A stretch of 64,000 nucleotides of DNA from Eubacterium sp. (GTDB taxonomy: Bacteria; Bacillota; Clostridia; Lachnospirales; Lachnospiraceae). The stretch lies in contig JAILRB010000014.1 of NCBI GenBank assembly GCA_024698585.1, positions 1-64,000 of the forward strand, read 5' to 3'. The position numbers and the translations under genes are program-made. Each line of letters begins with the position of its first letter. The stretch's first letter is position 1. The notes below the pieces were generated by a model. It was not told the origin of the DNA, searched no databases, and saw nothing but the letters and a program-made list of their open reading frames with translations. Below are positions 9,756-18,577 of this stretch, piece by piece.

Positions 9756-10280
9756 TTAATTTTCTTCCATAGAAATTTCTTCGTCTGTTTTCGTTTCTTG
9801 TTCTAAAGTCATTTGTTCAATATCTTTCTGCACTTCTGTCTGGTATGCCTTTACAGATTCCTTATATTCCTTTGACATACAATAAAGATCCACATTCCAC
9901 ATAAAGTAGGAAAATATAATAACAATTAACAGACCAATCAGCCCTGAAGATACTGTCTTCTTTTTAAATAATGGCAAATACTCCACATACTTAAAGTCTG
10001 ACAAAAAAATCGCCGGACTAAACAAAGCAATTCCGATGAATAAATACTTGGAAACAAACAAAACCATATCTGCTCCGGTAAATGAATAATGTTTCAGTTC
10101 ATTCACAATGCTGGAGATAAAGACTGCTGTCACAACAAGATAATACATCATCGCCGGAATCATTCGATACGATAATCCCGAGCGAAACCCGAATAATTTT
10201 ATCGGGCTATCATCAATCCTAGCATGGTTCTTATTTTTTGTATTCAAACCTCGATTCGGTTTATACGGTTTATATGCCAT
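9756..10280 (-). CDS. Membrane protein of unknown function
   Basis: 174-aa protein with a basic cytoplasmic N-terminus (about 1-40), three hydrophobic helices (about 42-62, 72-95 and 112-130) and an acidic Glu-rich C-terminal tail (EVQKDIEQMTLEQETKTDEE) that is probably helical. No catalytic motif or known family is recognised. Start ATG 10280; the upstream sequence CAGGAAATGGC gives a plausible RBS (AGGAA). It lies between tRNA-Thr(CGT) and the lipoprotein gene, all on the same strand. Confidence 0.65.
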   Translation of the reverse strand: MAYKPYKPNRGLNTKNKNHARIDDSPIKLFGFRSGLSYRMIPAMMYYLVVTAVFISSIVNELKHYSFTGADMVLFVSKYLFIGIALFSPAIFLSDFKYVEYLPLFKKKTVSSGLIGLLIVIIFSYFMWNVDLYCMSKEYKESVKAYQTEVQKDIEQMTLEQETKTDEEISMEEN

Positions 10281-10329
10281 TTCCTGAGTTCCTAATCTAT
10301 GATTCTATTTTGCTTTTTAAGGCAAAAAA

Positions 10330-10402
10330 AGCTCCCGGCGTGACTCGAACACGTGACCTGCTCATTACGAGTGAGCTGCTCTACCAACTGAGCTACGGAA
10401 GC
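10330..10402 (-). tRNA. tRNA-Thr (anticodon CGT)
   Basis: Full cloverleaf on the minus strand: acceptor GCTTCCG/CGGGAGC, D-stem GCTC/GAGC, anticodon stem GCTCA/TGAGC with loop CTCGTAA (anticodon CGT, reading ACG) and a TTCGAGT T-loop. CCA is not encoded; a run of T follows at once and may itself help termination. Confidence 0.95.
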
Positions 10403-10414
10403 TTGGCTCTATTT

Positions 10415-10443
10415 AATTTACTATACTCATTTTAAAAAGTCAA
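10415..10443 (-). promoter_or_regulatory. Promoter of tRNA-Thr(CGT)
   Basis: TTGACT (10438-10443, minus strand), 17-bp spacer, TAAATT (10415-10420), 12 nt upstream of the tRNA 5' end. An alternative TATAGT lies inside the spacer but at only 12 bp. Confidence 0.55.
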
Positions 10444-10494
10444 TTATGGAATGACCGCTTTTTCACTTTTTTTAAGTCTTTCGTTTCCTTCTTA

Positions 10495-10523
10495 TTGAAT
10501 GAGTACTTTTTCTCTGCTATAAT
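10495..10523 (+). promoter_or_regulatory. Consensus promoter abutting the ATG of the DUF5721-like gene
   Basis: TTGAAT (10495-10500), 17-bp spacer, TATAAT (10518-10523) preceded by TGC (extended -10). The expected transcription start, about 7 nt downstream, falls on the A of the ATG at 10530, implying a leaderless mRNA. Confidence 0.75.
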
Positions 10524-10529
10524 TTTCAC

Positions 10530-11021
10530 ATGATTTCAATAAGAGTTAATGATATTAATCATTTTATGCAACATTTACTGACCAAAGATACCTTTGACCG
10601 TTTTATATTTTATGAAGGACAGATTTCTACTGCGTCAACTTTTGAACTGGACGGGAGAATTAATCGCGAGTTTTTTGATTCGGAGGAACTCGCTTCACTT
10701 CCGGATGAATTTGTCTCCTGGCATAAAATTAAAACAGTCTGTTTTGAAATAATTAAAGGAAAAAAAGTTCCCACAAAAATGAAATTGGTTTTAGGGCTTT
10801 CCAAAACCCATTACGAGGAACTTCTAAACCAATGTGGTGTGAATTATTCTGCTTCTGACGTTGGCGGACTATATCTCCACATTCATTATGAACAAGGTGA
10901 AATCCAAATCATTACCGGTTCTACCTTAAACATCTTTACTATGGATAAATCCTTGGACAAACATTGGGATGAAATGATTCAAGCCTTTCTCCGTAAACAA
11001 TTTGATATCGATATCGAATAG
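10530..11021 (+). CDS. DUF5721-family-like protein, possibly leaderless
   Basis: 163-aa soluble protein resembling DUF5721, a family of unknown function that I know mainly from Lachnospiraceae. The assignment is from memory of its N-terminal pattern (I-x-V-x-D-I-x-x-F-M-x-x-L-L-x-x-x-T-F-D). Mixed alpha/beta composition with no signal peptide or membrane helix. No Shine-Dalgarno sequence precedes ATG 10530; a consensus extended -10 promoter ends only 6 nt before it. The next in-frame Met (10566) also lacks an RBS. The stop codon lies 3 nt before the CIRCE element of htpG, which could act as its terminator. Co-orientation with htpG may be incidental. Confidence 0.75.
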   Translation: MISIRVNDINHFMQHLLTKDTFDRFIFYEGQISTASTFELDGRINREFFDSEELASLPDEFVSWHKIKTVCFEIIKGKKVPTKMKLVLGLSKTHYEELLNQCGVNYSASDVGGLYLHIHYEQGEIQIITGSTLNIFTMDKSLDKHWDEMIQAFLRKQFDIDIE

Positions 11022-11024
11022 TTA

Positions 11025-11051
11025 TTAGCACTCTTTTATGTTGAGTGCTAA
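11025..11051 (+). promoter_or_regulatory. CIRCE operator (HrcA binding site) of htpG
   Basis: TTAGCACTC-N9-GAGTGCTAA, an exact match to the CIRCE consensus, lies 7 bp upstream of the htpG -35 box. HrcA binding would repress htpG until heat or protein stress. Six T residues follow the repeat, so its RNA form could also fold as a terminator for the gene ending at 11021. Confidence 0.95.
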
Positions 11052-11058
11052 TTTTTTA

Positions 11059-11086
11059 TTGACTTTTTTTATCACGGTGTTAAAAT
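11059..11086 (+). promoter_or_regulatory. htpG promoter (sigma-A type)
   Basis: TTGACT (11059-11064), 16-bp spacer, TAAAAT (11081-11086), followed by a leader of about 65 nt to the htpG ATG. Confidence 0.8.
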
Positions 11087-11156
11087 ATGCCATAGAAGCA
11101 ATTGACAGACTGCACTGATGCATCTGTCTTATTATATGTAAAAGGAGTGATTTATT

Positions 11157-13151
11157 ATGGCAAATAAACAAGGAAGTTTATCCATTAACAGCGAAAACAT
11201 CTTTCCAATCATCAAGAAATGGTTATATTCTGACCATGACATCTTTTTCAGAGAATTAGTTTCCAATGGTTGTGATGCAATCACAAAATTGAAGAAACTG
11301 GATATGATGGGCGAAATCAACTTACCAGCTGACGAAAAATTTCAGATTCAGGTTTTAGCAAATCCAAAAGATAAAACATTGACCTTTATTGATAACGGAA
11401 TTGGTATGACTACTGATGAAGTTGATGAATATATTAACCAGATTGCTTTTTCCGGAGCAGAAGCCTTCCTAGCAGAATACAAAGATAAGACTTCAGAAGA
11501 TCAGATTATCGGACATTTTGGTTTAGGGTTCTACTCTGCGTTTATGGTTGCAGATCGTGTTACCATTGAAACGCTTTCTTATAAAGAAGGTTCTTCTGCT
11601 GTCCTTTGGGATTGTGACGGCGGAACGGAATTTACCATGAGCGATTCTGATAAATCAGACCGTGGAACAAAAATCACATTGTTCTTAAATGAAGACAGTC
11701 TGGAATTTGCAAACCTGTATCGCGCACAGGAAGTTCTGGATAAGTACTGCTCTTTCATGCCGACAGAAATCTACTTAAGTGACCCTTCTGCCGAACCGGA
11801 ATATGAAACGATTCTGGAAGAGGAAGTTACAGAAGAAGATACTGTCATTGAACATATTGTGGAACCGGCAAAGACCGAAGAACAGGAAAAGAAAGATGGT
11901 ACTAAGGAAACTGTGGAAATCGAACCGGAAAAGAAAAAGGCGAAAGTCCTGAAACGTCCTGTTCCGATTAACGACACGACTCCTCTTTGGGCTAAGCATC
12001 CAAATGAATGTAGCGACGAAGAGTATAAAGCGTTTTACAGTAAAGTATTCATGGATTATAAAGAGCCTTTGTTCTGGATTCACTTAAATATGGATTATCC
12101 ATTTAATCTAAAGGGAATCTTATACTTCCCTAAAATCAATATGGAATACGAATCTATTGAAGGGACTATTAAATTATATAACAACCAGGTGTTTATTGCT
12201 GACAACATCAAGGAAGTTATTCCGGAATTTCTAATGTTATTAAAGGGTGTCATAGACTGTCCGGATCTTCCATTGAACGTTTCCCGTTCTGCTCTTCAGA
12301 ATGACGGATTCGTAAAGAAGATTTCCGATTATATCACAAAAAAGGTGGCTGATAAGCTTTCCGGAATGTGTAAAACAGATAAGGAAAACTACGAAAAATA
12401 CTGGGATGACATCAGTCCATTCATCAAATTTGGTTGTTTAAAGGACGAGAAGTTCTGTGAAAAGATGTCAGACTATGTACTCTTTAAGAACTTAGACAAT
12501 AAGTTCCTAACTTTCAAGGAAGCCTTGGAAGCAAATAAGGAAAAACATGAGAACACTATTTTCTACACCAACGACCCGGTTCAGCAGAGCCAGTACGTGA
12601 AAATGTTCAAAGATGAGGGAATCGACGCTGTAATTTTGAAAGACAATATCGACCAGCCATTCATCACCCAGTTAGAGTCCAAAAATGAAGGCGTTAAATT
12701 CAAGAGAATTGACGATGAATTAAATGAGTCCTTTACTGAAGAACTCAGTGAAGAAGATGCAAAGGAATATACAGAAAAGTTATCTGATTTATTCAAGAAA
12801 GCATTAAACAGAGACAATGTCGAAGTTAAGGTTCAAAAGTTAAAGGATGCCAAAGTTTCCTCTATGATTAATATCAGTGAAGAAACCCGTCGTATGCAGG
12901 ACATGATGAAGATGTACGGTATGGCAGGCATGGACCCTTCCATGTTCGGTGGTGCCGGCGAAATCCTTACATTAAATGCCAACAATACTTTGGTTCAGTA
13001 CCTTCTGAACAATCCAGAAGATGAACATACGGATTTAATTTGTAAACAGCTCTATGACCTAGCATTAATCAGTCATACGCCGCTGAATCCGGATTCCATG
13101 ACCGCTTTCATTGAACGAAGCAACAAGATTTTGGAATTACTGACCAAATAA
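11157..13151 (+). CDS. htpG: Molecular chaperone HtpG (Hsp90)
   Basis: ATP-dependent cytosolic chaperone of 664 aa. The N-terminal GHKL ATPase motifs are NGCDAITKL (near 37-45), DNGIGMT (79-85) and GHFGLGFYSAFMV (119-131). The middle domain carries the catalytic Arg region PLNVSRSALQND. RBS AAGGAGTG precedes ATG 11157. Unusually for a bacterial Hsp90, residues about 213-270 form a charged Glu/Lys-rich linker between the N and middle domains, making the protein about 40 aa longer than E. coli HtpG (624 aa) and reminiscent of eukaryotic Hsp90. It is controlled by the CIRCE element and promoter just upstream, and is monocistronic with a strong terminator behind it. Confidence 0.97.
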   Translation: MANKQGSLSINSENIFPIIKKWLYSDHDIFFRELVSNGCDAITKLKKLDMMGEINLPADEKFQIQVLANPKDKTLTFIDNGIGMTTDEVDEYINQIAFSGAEAFLAEYKDKTSEDQIIGHFGLGFYSAFMVADRVTIETLSYKEGSSAVLWDCDGGTEFTMSDSDKSDRGTKITLFLNEDSLEFANLYRAQEVLDKYCSFMPTEIYLSDPSAEPEYETILEEEVTEEDTVIEHIVEPAKTEEQEKKDGTKETVEIEPEKKKAKVLKRPVPINDTTPLWAKHPNECSDEEYKAFYSKVFMDYKEPLFWIHLNMDYPFNLKGILYFPKINMEYESIEGTIKLYNNQVFIADNIKEVIPEFLMLLKGVIDCPDLPLNVSRSALQNDGFVKKISDYITKKVADKLSGMCKTDKENYEKYWDDISPFIKFGCLKDEKFCEKMSDYVLFKNLDNKFLTFKEALEANKEKHENTIFYTNDPVQQSQYVKMFKDEGIDAVILKDNIDQPFITQLESKNEGVKFKRIDDELNESFTEELSEEDAKEYTEKLSDLFKKALNRDNVEVKVQKLKDAKVSSMINISEETRRMQDMMKMYGMAGMDPSMFGGAGEILTLNANNTLVQYLLNNPEDEHTDLICKQLYDLALISHTPLNPDSMTAFIERSNKILELLTK

Positions 13152-13170
13152 ATTTATTAGGTACTCAAGC

Positions 13171-13221
13171 AAAAACAGGGATTGCTGAAACCCATTGCGT
13201 TTCAACGCTCCCTGTTTTTTT
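13171..13221 (+). terminator. Rho-independent terminator of htpG
   Basis: AAAAACAGGGA (13171-13181) pairs with TCCCTGTTTTT (13209-13219), with an inner TGAAAC/GTTTCA stem and a T-run. The A-rich 5' flank lets it also work for the convergent GH16 gene. Confidence 0.85.
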
Positions 13222-13276
13222 ACTGACAGTTATTCGCTTGTAATATTTGACGGAACAGGTCTCGTATAGATTATAT

Positions 13277-14614
13277 TTATTGATATACACGTACAGCATC
13301 TATTATCATAGAATCCTCATAGGTTTCAACATCCCCTTCTGTCGCCACTTTCGTCCAGTTATCTGGCTTAATTGAGATTCCCTGAACAAACTGACTGGAC
13401 AAGCACACGATAAAAGGCTTATTAAACGGCCAATAATCTTCATTATATTTTAATTCTGATACCTTTCCAAAATCAGCTAAATTATAGGAATAGGTCTGTT
13501 TCCCATCAATCCAATATGTAATGCTGTTTTCATTCCATTCAATTGCATAAGTATGGAATTCATCGCAGGCATTCTTTACCTGCGTTTCACAGTGCTTTGT
13601 ATTTCTCTTTCCTGAAAAACTATTAAATTTTCCGTTCAGAAGCAATTGATTAATAATACCGTTGGTTCCAGATTTATTTTCAAATAAATCAATCTCTCCG
13701 CCTTTTGGCCAAATCAATCTTTCATTCAACAACCAACCGGCTGATACTAATCCATCTCCCTTCGGAAGCTTTGCTACAATTTCAAATCTTCCATAGGTAA
13801 ATGTTTTCAATCCATTCGTGGAAAGGTTTACGTCAGCCAGGGAATCCGCAATCACGGCTCCCGATGCTGCATTTCTCTTAAATGAAGGGGTAATAACTAA
13901 ATTTCCATCTTTTACTTCATAAGTTCCCTGGTTCTCTGAAACAGAAGAATACGCTAACGTCTTATCAGTCCATTTGGTTCGATCTAAAGAATTACCATTG
14001 AATTCATCGGACCAGGTCAGCTGATATGTCTTAATTCCTACGGCAGATGAATACTTTCCTTTCGTTTTCTTGTTTCCAAGAGCTCTTACCTTATAATAGT
14101 AATATTTTCCTTTTGTCTTTTCATCCGTATAAGAATTCTTCTTCACTGTTCCTAGTTTTTGATATCCTGATTTCTTATCTGTAGAACGCCAAATTTCATA
14201 TTTCACAGCGCCCTTTGCTTTTCTCCACTGAAGTTCTACTGTTTTCGTTCCCTGTAAAGCAGCTTTCACAGCTTCCACTTTTTTCGGAGCAACCGTAACA
14301 CAAACTTTTTTCTTTTTTCCATTTACTGTTACAATTAATTTTGTTTTTCCGGTCTTCTTCCCCGTTACACGAATAACTGTATCTTTTGTCTTTTTTCCTT
14401 TGATTTTCTTTACAGAAACTACTTTTTTATCAAGACTCTTAACTTTTGCAGAACCTTTGATTCCAAAGACATGACTCACTCCGGAATCCACAGTAATTTT
14501 CTTTCCCAAACGGTACTTCACAGCACCATGAACCTGTGCAGTTTCTTGTACGGTCATACTGAACAACAAAACGATACTAAGCAGGATTGTTCCAATCTTC
14601 TTTAAATTTCTCAT
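13277..14614 (-). CDS. Secreted GH16 family glycoside hydrolase (beta-glucanase-like) with Ig-like and Fn3 domains
   Basis: 445-aa exported enzyme. Signal peptide about 1-31. A Lys-rich Ig-like (Big_2-type) domain spans about 33-110 and an Fn3 domain about 112-197, followed by a GH16 catalytic domain (about 199-445) beginning LTWSDEFNGNSLDRTKW. The catalytic signature GGEIDLFE is at 305-312 (E-x-D-x-x-E; nucleophile and acid/base Glu present). GH16 enzymes cut beta-1,3/1,4-glucans or galactans. Substrate is not certain; similarity is strongest to laminarinase/lichenase types. RBS AGGAGAAGG precedes ATG 14614. It sits convergent to htpG and downstream of dus. The surface-type domains suggest attachment to the cell wall rather than free release. 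Confidence 0.85.
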   Translation of the reverse strand: MRNLKKIGTILLSIVLLFSMTVQETAQVHGAVKYRLGKKITVDSGVSHVFGIKGSAKVKSLDKKVVSVKKIKGKKTKDTVIRVTGKKTGKTKLIVTVNGKKKKVCVTVAPKKVEAVKAALQGTKTVELQWRKAKGAVKYEIWRSTDKKSGYQKLGTVKKNSYTDEKTKGKYYYYKVRALGNKKTKGKYSSAVGIKTYQLTWSDEFNGNSLDRTKWTDKTLAYSSVSENQGTYEVKDGNLVITPSFKRNAASGAVIADSLADVNLSTNGLKTFTYGRFEIVAKLPKGDGLVSAGWLLNERLIWPKGGEIDLFENKSGTNGIINQLLLNGKFNSFSGKRNTKHCETQVKNACDEFHTYAIEWNENSITYWIDGKQTYSYNLADFGKVSELKYNEDYWPFNKPFIVCLSSQFVQGISIKPDNWTKVATEGDVETYEDSMIIDAVRVYQ

Positions 14615-14659
14615 ATTCCTTCTCCTATTTTCAACTTTCGCATTGGTCTTTCGATTAGA

Positions 14660-15613
14660 TTACTTGATTTCCATTGTGCCAAATATTTCTTCTATGGCAA
14701 GTTGATATTTATACAGGTTCTGACACTTCCGAACCATTTTTGCGCACCGATGTTCCTCCACAAAATTCCAGGATACATAATTCCAGAACTCCTTCATCTT
14801 ACATAACAAATGCTTGTCTGCCTGCATGATTTGTTCGAAATCCGAATACAATCGATCATGATATCGCTTAATTTGTTCCAGAGTAATATGCTTTGCACCT
14901 TTCATCTCATTTACCAGATTTGGATTTGCTATCAGCCCTCTTCCAAGCATCATCCCCCGAATATCATACTTTTCAGCAATCAAATGATAATCTTCCGTGG
15001 TGTTTACATCCCCATTATAAATCAGCGGGTTCTTGGAATGTTCCACAGCATAACCAAAAGCCTTCATATTTGGAATATCACGATACATTTGCGCTCTGGT
15101 TCTACTATGGATGGTTAGTTCACTGATTGGAAATTGATTGTAAACCTCCAGGATCTCCGGAAATTCTTCCTCACTGTAAATTCCAATTCTCGTTTTTACG
15201 GAAATCTCCGGCTTTTCTTCCGTCTGGTCTCTCCAGGAAAATACTTCCTCAAAAAAGCGTTCCATTCCTTCCAGGTCTCGCAGAAATCCAGCCCCTTTAT
15301 TTTTGGCCACAACCGTTCCTGATGGACAACCAATATTAATATTGAATTCTTCCGTGTATCCTAACGTCATCAGCTGTTTTGCAGCCTTAATAAAATATTC
15401 CCCTTTATTCGTCAAAATCTGAGGGATTAAATGAACCATCGGATTATTGTTTTCCGGTAACAGGTCCCGGATTTCTTTTCCCTTAAAGCAGGGATTGACT
15501 GTCGGTGAAACAAATGGTGCATAATACTTATCGGGGCCACCGAAAAGTTCCGCATGTGCATTGCGGTATACTGCTCCGGTGACCCCTTCTAATGGTGCAA
15601 AATATATTTGCAT
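14660..15613 (-). CDS. dus: tRNA-dihydrouridine synthase
   Basis: FMN-dependent enzyme of 317 aa that reduces uridines in the tRNA D-loop. TIM-barrel motifs in order: MQIYFAPLEGVTGAVYRNA at the N-terminus, NIGCPSGTVVAKNKGAGFLRD with the catalytic Cys, SVKTRIGI, LTIHSRTRAQMYRD, IYNGDVNT and GMMLGRGLIANPNL (phosphate binding). The subfamily (DusA, B or C) is not assigned. The ATG overlaps the trpB2 stop as TAATG, implying translational coupling; this is the second gene of a two-gene operon. Confidence 0.92.
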   Translation of the reverse strand: MQIYFAPLEGVTGAVYRNAHAELFGGPDKYYAPFVSPTVNPCFKGKEIRDLLPENNNPMVHLIPQILTNKGEYFIKAAKQLMTLGYTEEFNINIGCPSGTVVAKNKGAGFLRDLEGMERFFEEVFSWRDQTEEKPEISVKTRIGIYSEEEFPEILEVYNQFPISELTIHSRTRAQMYRDIPNMKAFGYAVEHSKNPLIYNGDVNTTEDYHLIAEKYDIRGMMLGRGLIANPNLVNEMKGAKHITLEQIKRYHDRLYSDFEQIMQADKHLLCKMKEFWNYVSWNFVEEHRCAKMVRKCQNLYKYQLAIEEIFGTMEIK

Positions 15614-16989
15614 TATAAGTCAATCTTAGGGATTGTTGCGAATCCCTTTTCCAGTTCTTCGTCGGATGGGATATGATCCATCATAACACCATCATTGAAT
15701 TTTTCGTATGCAACCATATCGAAATATCCGGTTCCTGTTAAACCAAATACAATTGTCTTTTCTTCACCTGTTTCTTTACACTTTAATGCTTCATCCATAG
15801 CCACCTTAATTGCATGAGAGCTTTCCGGTGCCGGAAGGATTCCTTCGACTCTGGCAAACTTTTCTGCCGCTTCGAATACTTCAGTCTGTTCCACGGAAGT
15901 TGCTTCCATGAGTCCATCATCATAAAGCTGAGATAAAACGGAACTCATTCCATGATAACGAAGTCCACCGGCATGATTTGCTGATGGAATAAATCCATGA
16001 CCTAATGTATACATCTTTGCCATCGGACAAACCATTCCTGTATCACAGAAATCATATACATATTTACCACGGGTAAGACTTGGACAAGAAGCCGGTTCTA
16101 CCGCAATAATTCGATAATCTGCTTCTCCTCTTAATTTTTCACCAATAAATGGAGAAACTAAACCACCTAAGTTAGAACCGCCGCCGGCACATCCAATAAT
16201 AATATCCGGCTTAATGTCATACTTATCTAAAGCAGCCTTTGTTTCCAAACCAATGACTGTTTGATGCAAAAGTACCTGAGAAAGTACCGAACCTAATACA
16301 TAACGGTATCCTTCCTGTGTTGTTGCTGCTTCCACTGCTTCAGAAATCGCACAACCAAGACTTCCTGTAGTTCCCGGAAACTCTTCCAGAATCTTTCTAC
16401 CAACTTCTGTGGTATTAGACGGTGATGGAGTCACTGATGCTCCATAAGTTCTCATCACTTCTCTTCTAAATGGTTTCTGTTCATAAGAAACCTTTACCAT
16501 ATATACCTGACAATCCAAATCAAAGTAAGAACATGCCATAGACAGTGCTGTTCCCCACTGACCTGCTCCGGTTTCTGTAGTAACACCCTTAAGTCCCTGT
16601 TTCTTTGCATAGTAAGCCTGTGCAATCGCAGAGTTCAACTTATGGCTTCCGGATGTATTATTTCCTTCAAACTTATAATAAATCTTTGCCGGTGTATCCA
16701 AATATTTTTCCAAGAAATATGCACGAACCAATGGTGATGGACGGTACATCTTATAGAAATCCTGAATTTCTTCCGGAATATCAATATAAGGGGTTGTATC
16801 ATCTAACTCCTGCTTTGCCAATTCCTCACAAAAAACAACCTTTAATTCCTCTAAGGTCATTGGTTTCAATGTTCCCGGATTTAACAATGGTGCCGGCTTA
16901 TTTTTCATATCAGCACGAACGTTATACCATTGCTTTGGAATTTCACTTTCCTCCAGGTAAATCTTGTATGGTATTTTCTTTTCTGCCAT
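15613..16989 (-). CDS. TrpB-like PLP-dependent enzyme (tryptophan synthase beta, TrpB2 type)
   Basis: 458-aa member of the TrpB2 branch, longer than classical TrpB (about 400 aa). TrpB2 enzymes make tryptophan from indole and serine, often without a TrpA partner. PLP Lys117 lies in NNTSGSHKLNSAI; the phosphate-binding GCAGGGSNLGG and the TETGAGQWG substrate loop are present. ATG 16989 follows AGGAGG. No trpA or other trp gene is in the window, so it is an orphan beta subunit, possibly salvaging indole. The promoter TTGACA-18-TATAAT at 17029-17058 is divergent from argH. It is coupled to dus, an unusual partner. Confidence 0.88.
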   Translation of the reverse strand: MAEKKIPYKIYLEESEIPKQWYNVRADMKNKPAPLLNPGTLKPMTLEELKVVFCEELAKQELDDTTPYIDIPEEIQDFYKMYRPSPLVRAYFLEKYLDTPAKIYYKFEGNNTSGSHKLNSAIAQAYYAKKQGLKGVTTETGAGQWGTALSMACSYFDLDCQVYMVKVSYEQKPFRREVMRTYGASVTPSPSNTTEVGRKILEEFPGTTGSLGCAISEAVEAATTQEGYRYVLGSVLSQVLLHQTVIGLETKAALDKYDIKPDIIIGCAGGGSNLGGLVSPFIGEKLRGEADYRIIAVEPASCPSLTRGKYVYDFCDTGMVCPMAKMYTLGHGFIPSANHAGGLRYHGMSSVLSQLYDDGLMEATSVEQTEVFEAAEKFARVEGILPAPESSHAIKVAMDEALKCKETGEEKTIVFGLTGTGYFDMVAYEKFNDGVMMDHIPSDEELEKGFATIPKIDL

Positions 16990-17028
16990 TCCTTTCGTCC
17001 TCCTATTTTTCCGAATTTAATCCTTTAA

Positions 17029-17058
17029 ATTATAACCGCTTTAAAGTGTGAATGTCAA
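17029..17058 (-). promoter_or_regulatory. Promoter of the trpB2-dus operon
   Basis: TTGACA (17053-17058, minus strand), 18-bp spacer, TATAAT (17029-17034). It is back-to-back with the argH promoter, 12 bp apart at the -35 boxes. Confidence 0.75.
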
Positions 17059-17070
17059 ATTGTATAGGGT

Positions 17071-17099
17071 TTGAAAAATACCCTGGATAATGGTATACT
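17071..17099 (+). promoter_or_regulatory. argH promoter
   Basis: TTGAAA (17071-17076), 17-bp spacer, TATACT (17094-17099) with an extended TGG element. A leader of about 55 nt follows. No clear ARG box is seen. Confidence 0.75.
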
Positions 17100-17161
17100 T
17101 TTATGGATGTTTTGGCTTTCTTCCCAAAGCCATAAAATTTACAATAAGCGAGGTAATACAA

Positions 17162-18532
17162 ATGAAATTATGGGGTGGTCGTTTTACAAAAGAAACAAAC
17201 CAGTTAGTATTTAACTTTAATGAATCCCTTTCTTTTGATAGAAAGTTTTATAAACAGGACATTCGTGGAAGTCTTGCACATGTTCGTATGCTTGGAAAAC
17301 AGGGAATTATTTCGGAAGACGAAATGAATACCATCATAAACGGATTAGAAGGAATCTTAGCAGATTTAAATTCCGGTGCTTTGGACTTTGATCACAGCGA
17401 AGACATCCACAGTTTCGTAGAAGCACACTTGATTGAACGTGTTGGTGATGCCGGTAAGAAACTTCATACCGGACGTAGCCGTAACGATCAGGTTGCATTG
17501 GATATGAAATTATACACCAGAGACGAAATTGTTGAAATCAATGAATTGTTAAAAGATTTACTTTCTTCCCTGTTAAAGGTCATGGAAGAAAACACGGAAA
17601 CATTCATGCCTGGTTTCACCCATTTACAGAAGGCTCAGCCAATCACTTTAGCTCACCACTTTGGTGCATACTTCGAAATGTTTAAAAGAGACCGCAGTCG
17701 TTTAGACGATATTTATAACAGAATGAATCTTTGTCCATTAGGTTCCGGTGCTTTAGCAGGAACTACTTATCCATTGGACCGTGAATACACTGCTGAATTG
17801 TTGGAATTCGACGGACCTACTTTAAACAGTATGGATTCTGTTTCTGACAGAGATTACCTGATTGAATTAATGAGTGCACTTTCAACAATCATGATGCACT
17901 TAAGCCGTTTCTGTGAAGAAATCATCATCTGGAACTCGAACGAATATCGTTTCGTAAACATCGATGATTCTTACAGCACAGGATCAAGCATCATGCCACA
18001 GAAAAAAAATCCGGATATTGCTGAATTAATTCGTGGTAAGACCGGACGTGTTTACGGTGCTCTCACTTCTATTTTAACAACTATGAAGGGAATTCCTCTT
18101 GCATATAACAAAGATATGCAGGAAGACAAGGAATTTGCCTTTGATGCCATAGATACAGTAAAAGGATGTATCCTTCTTTTCACAGGAATGATTGATACCA
18201 TGACATTTAATAAAGACATTATGGAAAACAGCACTAAGAACGGATTTACCAATGCTACTGACGCGGCAGACTATCTTGTAAATCACGGGGTTCCATTCAG
18301 AGATGCACACGGCATCGTAGGACAGTTAGTGCTCTTCTGTGAAGAAAAGAAGATTTCATTAGACGACATGACTTTAGAAGAATATAAGGCAATCAGCCCG
18401 GTATTCGAAGAAGACATCTATGATGCAATCAGCCTTCAGACTTGCGTGGACAAGCGACTCACCATCGGTGCTCCAAGTCCGGAAGCCATGAAGAAAGTGA
18501 TTACAATTTATAAAGACTATCTCAGTAAATAA
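17162..18532 (+). CDS. argH: Argininosuccinate lyase
   Basis: Last step of arginine synthesis: cleaves argininosuccinate to arginine and fumarate in the cytosol. 456 aa from the ATG at 17162 ([11 protein letters not shown], the canonical N-terminus, with GAGGT upstream). An in-frame ATG 24 codons upstream lies in the promoter and is rejected. Fumarase/aspartase superfamily signatures: [18 protein letters not shown]-like [10 protein letters not shown], and [12 protein letters not shown]. It stands alone between its own promoter and a bidirectional terminator; argG is not in the window. Confidence 0.97.
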   Translation: MKLWGGRFTKETNQLVFNFNESLSFDRKFYKQDIRGSLAHVRMLGKQGIISEDEMNTIINGLEGILADLNSGALDFDHSEDIHSFVEAHLIERVGDAGKKLHTGRSRNDQVALDMKLYTRDEIVEINELLKDLLSSLLKVMEENTETFMPGFTHLQKAQPITLAHHFGAYFEMFKRDRSRLDDIYNRMNLCPLGSGALAGTTYPLDREYTAELLEFDGPTLNSMDSVSDRDYLIELMSALSTIMMHLSRFCEEIIIWNSNEYRFVNIDDSYSTGSSIMPQKKNPDIAELIRGKTGRVYGALTSILTTMKGIPLAYNKDMQEDKEFAFDAIDTVKGCILLFTGMIDTMTFNKDIMENSTKNGFTNATDAADYLVNHGVPFRDAHGIVGQLVLFCEEKKISLDDMTLEEYKAISPVFEEDIYDAISLQTCVDKRLTIGAPSPEAMKKVITIYKDYLSK

Positions 18533-18544
18533 TTGTAGAACGAG

Positions 18545-18577
18545 AAAAGGATTCGCAAAAATGCGAATCCTTTTTTA
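18545..18577. terminator. Bidirectional terminator between argH and the ABC transporter operon
   Basis: AAAGGATTCGCA (18546-18557), loop AAAA, TGCGAATCCTTT (18562-18573), with T-runs on both strands. It overlaps the stop codon of the convergent ATP-binding protein gene. Confidence 0.9.

Noticed and set aside
16605-17051. Plus-strand ORF of 148 codons over the trpB2 start
   Set aside because: It mirrors a conserved PLP enzyme frame and has no RBS or recognisable domain.
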